From: Candidatus Acetothermia bacterium
Lineage (GTDB): Bacteria > Bipolaricaulota > Bipolaricaulia > UBA7950 > UBA9294
Length of the DNA: 6,721 bases
Direction: 5' to 3'
NCBI GenBank assembly: GCA_003650505.1
Contig: QMQL01000045.1
Location: forward strand, 1 to 6,721
The position numbers and the translations under genes were made by a program. The notes under the pieces were generated by a model. It did no database searches. It was not told the origin of the DNA and saw nothing but the letters and a program-made list of their open reading frames with translations. Below are positions 4,747-6,721 of this stretch, piece after piece; position 1 is the first letter of the stretch, and each line of letters opens with the position of its first letter.

Positions 4747-6069
4747 ATGCTCCCCCTCGGCGAGATCGCCCGGATCGTCGGAGGGAGGCTGACCGGCGAT
4801 CCCGACCGGATCCCGGTCGGGGTGATCCACGACTCGCGCCTCGTCCGGGAAGGGGACCTGTTCGTCGCCCTCCCCGGGGAGAGGACCGACGGGCACCTGT
4901 TCGTCGCCGATGCCCTCTCCCGCGGGGCGTGCGGAGCGATCGTCTCCCGGCCGCTTCCGGGAGGGACCCTGATCGTCGTCGAGGAGACCCTCACCGCACT
5001 GCAGGCCCTGGCCCGTGCATGGAGGGAGCGGCTCACATCTACGATCATCGCGATAACCGGGAGCAACGGGAAGACGACTACTAGGGATCTCCTCTCCCAC
5101 ATCCTCGCCGCGAAGATGCGGGTCTACTCCTCGCCCGAGAACTACAACACCGAAGTCGGCCTTCCGATCGCTCTCCTCGGGATGAAGAAGACCGATGAGA
5201 TCGGCGTCTTCGAGCTCGCGACGGGATCGCCCGGGGATATCCCCCTCCTCGCCGGCATCCTCCGGCCGGACGGGGCGGTGATTACAGGGGTCGGGCCGAG
5301 CCACCTCGGTTCGTTCGGCTCGATCGAGGCAGTTGCTGAGGAGAAATGGAGCCTCGCCGCATCCCTGAAGGAAGGGTCCCTCCTCGTCGTCAACGCCGAC
5401 TCCGTCTATCTTCGCTCCCGGATCGGTAAGGAGGCGATCGCTGTCGGGATCGAGCACGGAGACACGCGCGGGAGGGTGCTCCAGGAGGTCCCCCGGCTTA
5501 TCGTCGAGGTCCCCTCACCACGGATCGTCCTCGACTCCCCTCTCCTCGGGGCCCACAACGCGACGAATCTCCTCCTCGCCACCGTGACCGCGCTCAGGCT
5601 CGGGATCCCGATCGGGACGATCATCGAGCGGGCAGCGACCTTCTCCCTGCGGGAGCACAGGCTCCGGCCGATCGGGGCCCGGTTCGGGACGATCCTCGAC
5701 GACACCTACAACGCCAACCCGGCATCGACCCTCGCCGCCATCCGCGTCCTCTCCCGCTTCGGGGGGGAGGGATCGAAGCGGATCTTCGTCTTCGGGGAGA
5801 TGCTCGACCTCGGGGAGGATTCTCCGAGATACCATCGGAAGGTGGTCGAGGAGGCGTTGCGGCTCGGGATCGACAGGATCTACCCTGTCGGGGATCGTCC
5901 GACGGCGGCCTCCCGGGAGAGCGGGACCGATCGGGCCGTCTACTCCCGCCCTGAAGATCTGGTGAGAACCCTTTCGAACGAGCTATCGGGGCCGGACGAC
6001 GTCGTCCTCGTCAAGGGATCGCGCGCCCTCGCCCTCGAGCGGATCGTCGATCGATTGAGGTCCCTCTAG
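4747..6069 (+). CDS. murF: MurF, UDP-MurNAc-tripeptide:D-Ala-D-Ala ligase
   Basis: MurF joins D-Ala-D-Ala to UDP-MurNAc-tripeptide with ATP in the cytoplasm, completing the pentapeptide precursor of peptidoglycan. The 440-residue length fits the family. Residues about 1-95 are the UDP-substrate domain with HDSR (28-31). The central ATPase domain has the P-loop ITGSNGKTTT (103-112), NYNTEVGLPIALL (132-144), the Mg-binding Glu156 in FELATGSPGDI, VITGVGPSHLGSFGS (178-192) and Lys200, in the place of the carbamylated lysine of Mur ligases. LLGAHNATNLLLA (267-279) leads into the C-terminal domain with DDTYNANPAST (318-328), FGEMLDLGEDSP (349-360) and VLVKGSRALALE (420-431). These last motifs separate MurF from MurC, MurD and MurE. 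A small oddity is Ala158, where most MurF proteins have Gly after the Glu-Leu/Met pair. It lies 3 nt after the S55 peptidase-family gene, in one probable operon, and ends one base from the convergent ade stop. Confidence 0.95.
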   Translation: MLPLGEIARIVGGRLTGDPDRIPVGVIHDSRLVREGDLFVALPGERTDGHLFVADALSRGACGAIVSRPLPGGTLIVVEETLTALQALARAWRERLTSTIIAITGSNGKTTTRDLLSHILAAKMRVYSSPENYNTEVGLPIALLGMKKTDEIGVFELATGSPGDIPLLAGILRPDGAVITGVGPSHLGSFGSIEAVAEEKWSLAASLKEGSLLVVNADSVYLRSRIGKEAIAVGIEHGDTRGRVLQEVPRLIVEVPSPRIVLDSPLLGAHNATNLLLATVTALRLGIPIGTIIERAATFSLREHRLRPIGARFGTILDDTYNANPASTLAAIRVLSRFGGEGSKRIFVFGEMLDLGEDSPRYHRKVVEEALRLGIDRIYPVGDRPTAASRESGTDRAVYSRPEDLVRTLSNELSGPDDVVLVKGSRALALERIVDRLRSL

Positions 6070-6070
6070 C

Positions 6071-6721
6071 TCAGCCCGCGAACAGCGGGACGATCTTAAA
6101 TGAGTCGACGTCGACCAATCCGCGGTCGGTCAGCTTCAAGTGCGGGATGACCGGGAGGGCGAGGAACGAGAGGGTCATGAACGGTGCGGGGAGCAGGGAG
6201 CCGAGCTCGGCGGCGGCAGCGTTCAACCGTCGGGCCGAAGCAGCAACCTCCTCGAGCGGGCGATCGGACATCAGCCCGGCGATCGGGAGGGGATGGGAGG
6301 CGAGGACCTCCTCTCCGGCGACGACGACCTGCCCTCCCCCGATCCGGGAGAGCGCGGCGATGGCGGCGAGGATCTCCCGATCGCTGCAGCCGACGACGAT
6401 CGCGTTGTGCGAGTCGTGCGCCACGGTCGATCCGAGCGCCCCCCGTTTCAGGCCGAACCCGCGGACGAGCCCGACCGATCCTCCCTTCCCCTGCCGCTCG
6501 ACCACGGCGAGCTTCAGCAGGTCCCGCTTCGGATCGGAGACGACCTCCGAGTCCGAGCAGGCCGGGGCCTCGAGGAGGGATCCGGTTATCACCTGCTCCG
6601 GATCGACGCCGATCACCCGGGCCTCGACCCCCTCCTCGCAGGGGATCGAGAGGGAGAGCCGATCGAGGTCGATCCGGACCGTATTGCTGACCGGAGTCGA
6701 ATCGATCGTCGGTATCTCGAC
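6071..6721 (-). CDS. ade: Adenine deaminase, C-terminal part (N-terminus beyond window edge)
   Basis: The minus-strand frame is open from the right edge to the TGA at 6073-6071, giving 216 residues; the family is usually about 550-600 residues, so more than half, including the metal-binding amidohydrolase core, is outside the window. Adenine deaminase hydrolyses adenine to hypoxanthine and ammonia in purine salvage in the cytoplasm. Numbered from the edge, the visible part carries the marks of the Ade C-terminal domain: VAHDSHNAIVVG (100-111), IGGGQVVV (127-134), LPIAGLMSD (145-153) and PFMTLSFLALPVIPHLKLTD (180-199), followed by RGLVDV. An internal GTG at 6616 could be mistaken for the start, but the frame continues to the edge with conserved-looking sequence (VRIDLDRLSLSIP at 15-27), so it is not the start. 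The gene is convergent with murF. This is a confident family call, because the VIPHLKLTDRGL motif is distinctive. Confidence 0.92.
   Translation of the reverse strand, partial: VEIPTIDSTPVSNTVRIDLDRLSLSIPCEEGVEARVIGVDPEQVITGSLLEAPACSDSEVVSDPKRDLLKLAVVERQGKGGSVGLVRGFGLKRGALGSTVAHDSHNAIVVGCSDREILAAIAALSRIGGGQVVVAGEEVLASHPLPIAGLMSDRPLEEVAASARRLNAAAAELGSLLPAPFMTLSFLALPVIPHLKLTDRGLVDVDSFKIVPLFAG
6075..6089. terminator. Weak hairpin at the murF/ade junction
   Basis: CCCGC and GCGGG form a 5-bp stem around a 5-nt loop, inside the last codons of ade and just after the murF stop. It is the only small hairpin at the junction. Neither strand has a T-run after it (ACGATCTTAAA on the plus strand, CTGAGCTAG on the minus), so it is a poor intrinsic terminator. 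Confidence 0.2.

Noticed and set aside
3142..5457. A 771-codon open frame antisense to the S55 and murF genes
   Set aside because: Its translation is rich in Asp, Arg, Gly and Pro with no domain motif, as expected for a shadow frame opposite G+C-rich genes; the plus-strand genes have clear family motifs.
6614..6616. GTG at 6616 as the start of a short separate minus-strand gene
   Set aside because: The frame stays open through 35 more codons to the window edge with adenine-deaminase-like sequence, so the GTG is an internal valine codon.

Overview
The window is a G+C-rich bacterial chromosomal segment (roughly two-thirds G+C by eye) with tightly packed genes. It holds five protein-coding genes, two of them cut by the window edges. 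I see no RNA gene, mobile element, CRISPR array or phage gene. A lipobox lipoprotein, a peptidoglycan ligase (MurF) and purine-rich Shine-Dalgarno sites show a bacterium. The mix of a single-RCK TrkA with TrkH, a S55 (SpoIVB-like) exported protein and an Ade-type adenine deaminase, together with the base composition, suggests a deep-branching, perhaps thermophilic or uncultured lineage. Bipolaricaulota/Acetothermia is my guess, but it comes from general protein style and is not proven here.

Layout, left to right. Positions 1-570 on the minus strand carry the first 190 residues of a secreted lipoprotein with one PKD domain, followed by what looks like the lead-in to a transglutaminase-like domain. 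A 133-bp divergent promoter region (571-703) separates it from a plus-strand potassium uptake pair, trkA (704-1366) and trkH (1363-2880), which overlap by 4 bp. After a 60-bp gap with its own -10-like box, a 600-residue exported S55 peptidase-family protein (2941-4743) is followed 3 nt later by murF (4747-6069), whose Shine-Dalgarno site lies in the last two codons of the peptidase gene. The minus-strand 3' end of adenine deaminase (6071-6721, cut by the right edge) meets murF tail to tail with one base between the stop codons.

How the genes work together: TrkA is the nucleotide-sensing cytoplasmic ring that gates the TrkH potassium channel, so these two form one transport system. The S55 protein and MurF are very likely co-transcribed. 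Both concern the cell envelope (one exported, one making the UDP-MurNAc-pentapeptide precursor), but a direct functional link is only inferred. The lipoprotein is divergent from trkA and may share regulation through the palindromes in the spacer. Adenine deaminase belongs to purine salvage and seems to be only a neighbour.

I found no convincing new multi-gene system. The observations most worth checking are a 20-bp perfect palindrome inside trkH, paired GCTAGC palindromes around the lipoprotein promoter, a near-leaderless promoter, variant residues in the TrkH selectivity filter, and the Ser-before-His order in the S55 protein.
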